Shown: positions 61,346-64,000 of the stretch, piece after piece
Layout of the letters: each line of letters starts with the position of its first letter
Position numbering within the stretch: the stretch's first letter is position 1
Assembly (NCBI GenBank): GCA_947359465.1
Contig: OX375879.1
Coordinates: forward strand, 16,640,298 to 16,704,297
Reading direction: 5' to 3'
Length of the DNA: 64,000 bases
DNA from: Metellina segmentata
Taxonomy: Eukaryota > Arthropoda > Arachnida > Araneae > Tetragnathidae
The notes under the pieces: generated by a model
What the model saw: the letters and a program-made list of their open reading frames with translations, nothing else
Databases searched by the model: none
What the model was told of the DNA's origin: nothing
Made by a program: the position numbers and the translations under genes

Positions 61346-64000
61346 TTGTAACGTCAGCTTTAATGGTTAAATAGCATTGTCAGATACTTCATTTAATGAA
61401 CCGTTATCCAAGGCTACTACTTGAAGATCACATCAAAGAACCTTCACACAGTTAACTGGATAGGATGTTTGGGTCTTATAGCACAAGGTCTAAAAAGCAT
61501 GTTAGCAAAGCTTTGAAACAGTCAAATTCAGTCAATGGTTTTTCAGATATACGTTATGTTACACCTTGACCAGTGCAGTTAACTACTTAACACTTTGACT
61601 GCAACAGAAGTTTTGTGAAACTTCAGATGCCAACTAGGTTATGGAAAAATTGTTATGACTTTGATGGGCCAATTGTTATGATAAGAAATACAGGGGAGAG
61701 GACTTACACAATTCACAGAAAAAAAACGACCCATCCAACGAAGCTGTGCAGAGTTTGTACACAAAACAAACACTGAATCCAGCTTTTGCGAGTGGAAAAT
61801 TATTTTAAATTGTATCACCATTGAGCAATATTTACATGTGTTGTAATGTATTGCATTGAAATACTAATTATTTGTATTATTTTTGTAAATAAATATTTTG
61901 TTCTGTGAATATGATTTTAATGCTAATTCCCAACATTCATGATCTATTTTTGCAGATAAAATCTACAAACGTACTCGTTGGAAATATTTCGGCTTACGAG
62001 AAAACGCAGTCGTAATCGAAAACTCGTAGATGGCAGTCAATGTGTTAAAAAATAACATTCTGTATATTTTGTAATAAATAACCTTCAAGTATAAGCACAC
62101 ATAAGATTAAATCATTTATAAAACCTAAAGAAGAACCTTGAAGATACAAAAGTTTTGCTGCTATGGATGAAAGCTTAACTTTCTATGCAATGTATAACTT
62201 AGGCAAGCCACGCATTGGGTCGATAAACCACATGCATGTTCATTTCTGTACAAAAATGGATTTTGCATGCTCATGTCTTGTCTAATGAGTGACTTGTCTT
62301 AAATATAACTTCATTAAAACTTACACAAAGCTGAGTGTAGTATAAATAAAGTTAATATAAATAATAGTTACAACCAAAAACATATTAAATAACAAAGATG
62401 TCAGTTTTTCTGAGGAAGTATAGTAGTTTTTAAGTAAAGTTATTCGGTAGCATTGCAGTTTAGTACAGAATTCAAAAACAAGTTTCAAATATAATTATCT
62501 TTTAAAGACATTCATACAATGCAAATTTTAATTCATTAGCGAACAGATGCAATAGATTAACAATGGATAAACTTCCCGTAATTCCGTAAATTTCTACACT
62601 ATTCAACATTTTTAAGATTACAGAAATTTAAGTGTACTGTTAATAAGTAAAGTCTCAACATAAAACAAGGCAAAATATCCTGCATGATACTTCAATTCTC
62701 ATTATGGTTTCTTAAATTACTTGGAATCTTAAGACTTCATTTCTCAGTTGTTCATAAAGAAACAACAGAATTTCAGTGTATTTTGATGCTTATAAAAGTA
62801 ACGCTTGTGTAGACTAAAACTGAAGTCCTTTTTGAAAAAACATCTTGATCATTTTTGAACTACTGCAACTGTACTGTGATAAAGAGCAATATGTACATAC
62901 ATCAATAAAAAGAACTGCTTCACGTTTTAATACTGGAATATTAAGGTATGCAAGAAAATGCTAAATACTTACATCCTCTATAAACAGCACCTTAAATTCA
63001 AAAAGTTCACTCAAATTTCAAATAATTTTGAAATAAGTCTTAAAATGAAAACTAAACAACTGAATGAAAAGTTTTAAGTCAAAAGAATAGGTTTACGAAT
63101 ATCAATTTGTTAACCATTTCCTGCAGATTTGGAATGCACTGAATGTTGTGATCGGCCATTATTTAATCATTTGTGCCACATAAAACGAGCTGAGCAGTAA
63201 TAAGTTTGTCAAAAAACACCACTTTAAAACTATCATAAGATACTAAATGACGAAAATTTGTTTCCATCTCCGACTACTTTCAATGGTTGACTAAGATGGT
63301 ACACGGATAAATAAAATATACAACGCATTTGATCTTTTTCCAACATAACACACAAGAACATATATAACCTAGTTGCTGTATCTAAATAATTCAAACTTAA
63401 CAGATAAAAACATTTAATATGATAACATATAAATAAATGATAGGCCCACTCTTAGGACAAATCTTGAATATAAATTTTCCCTAAAGTTTCCACTCCACAG
63501 TGTCGCTCTTGGCGAGTGACTGTTTCGAGATCTAAATGTCCGTTTATGTACAATTAAAAAATAAAAGATTTTTCCATGATATGCTATACCAGCATCACAA
63601 AAAGTCTCAAAGTAGTGCTCCCTTTATAACAGATTAGTAAAAGGAAAATATTTCCTTGCTCGTACACCAAGTCGTCCTAAACAAACAAACTATCGCCCAT
63701 TGATTCGATAGAGGCGAGTTCGAGACTTAAATCTACAAAACATGCACACACAGGGTTCCCATTCATCAAGCTATAGGAAAAATTGGGGCCTTTCGAGGCC
63801 GTATATTTATTTTTTGTAAAGGGGGCATTTCACATAGATTTACCCACAGGTGGTGAAATTTTCATGAGTGCTGTCCACCCACAACACCCACTTTAATATT
63901 TTAGATAAACTATAAACACCGATACCACTCGTGCGAGTGTCGGTAAACTCGAATAGAGGTGAAGAAATAAAACGGGGTGTTCTCGCAACGAAAACCAAAA
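61346..64000. other. AT-rich right end, no gene seen
   Basis: No transposon or SINE recognised and no coding frame above 60 codons. Could be intergenic or a long untranslated region of a gene starting beyond the window; the sequence alone does not decide. Confidence 0.5.

Overview
The window is eukaryotic nuclear DNA, most likely from an arthropod with a large, transposon-rich genome. It is AT-rich, its one cellular gene is split by kilobase-sized GT-AG introns, and its repeats (Tc1/mariner, hAT, pogo, Helitron, Ty3/gypsy, tRNA-derived SINEs) are those usual in arthropods. I could not fix the order or species.

The one host gene I can support is a complete cytochrome P450 of the CYP3 clan on the + strand (11547..49798). 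It has 14 exons with consistent reading phases and encodes a 534-residue microsomal protein. All hallmark motifs are present: membrane anchor, proline-rich hinge, WxxxR, AGFETT, ExxR, PERF-type motif and heme-binding cysteine. A TATA-like box and a short inverted repeat around a nuclear-receptor half-site lie just upstream, and an AATAAA lies about 150 bp after the stop.

Layout. 1-11.4 kb: upstream flank built of nested DNA transposons and SINEs. 11.4-49.96 kb: the P450 gene, with introns crowded with SINEs, Tc1/mariner and hAT remnants, a Helitron and, in the 8.5-kb intron 10, a nearly pristine Ty3/gypsy LTR retrotransposon that landed inside an older terminal-inverted-repeat (TIR) element. 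50-64 kb: AT-rich sequence with few transposons and no gene I can support; it holds two SINEs, one hAT remnant and one small TIR element.

The most distinctive feature is a set of roughly 30 SINE pieces in two families (called SINE-A and SINE-B here). They have different tRNA-like heads and different simple-repeat tails but share one body of about 230 bp. Many nested insertions still carry readable target-site duplications (TSDs), so their relative order can be read directly. The LTR element, the TTAA-type element inside a SINE and the SINE-in-SINE events are the younger layers; the mariner, Tc1 and hAT coding remnants are old and broken.
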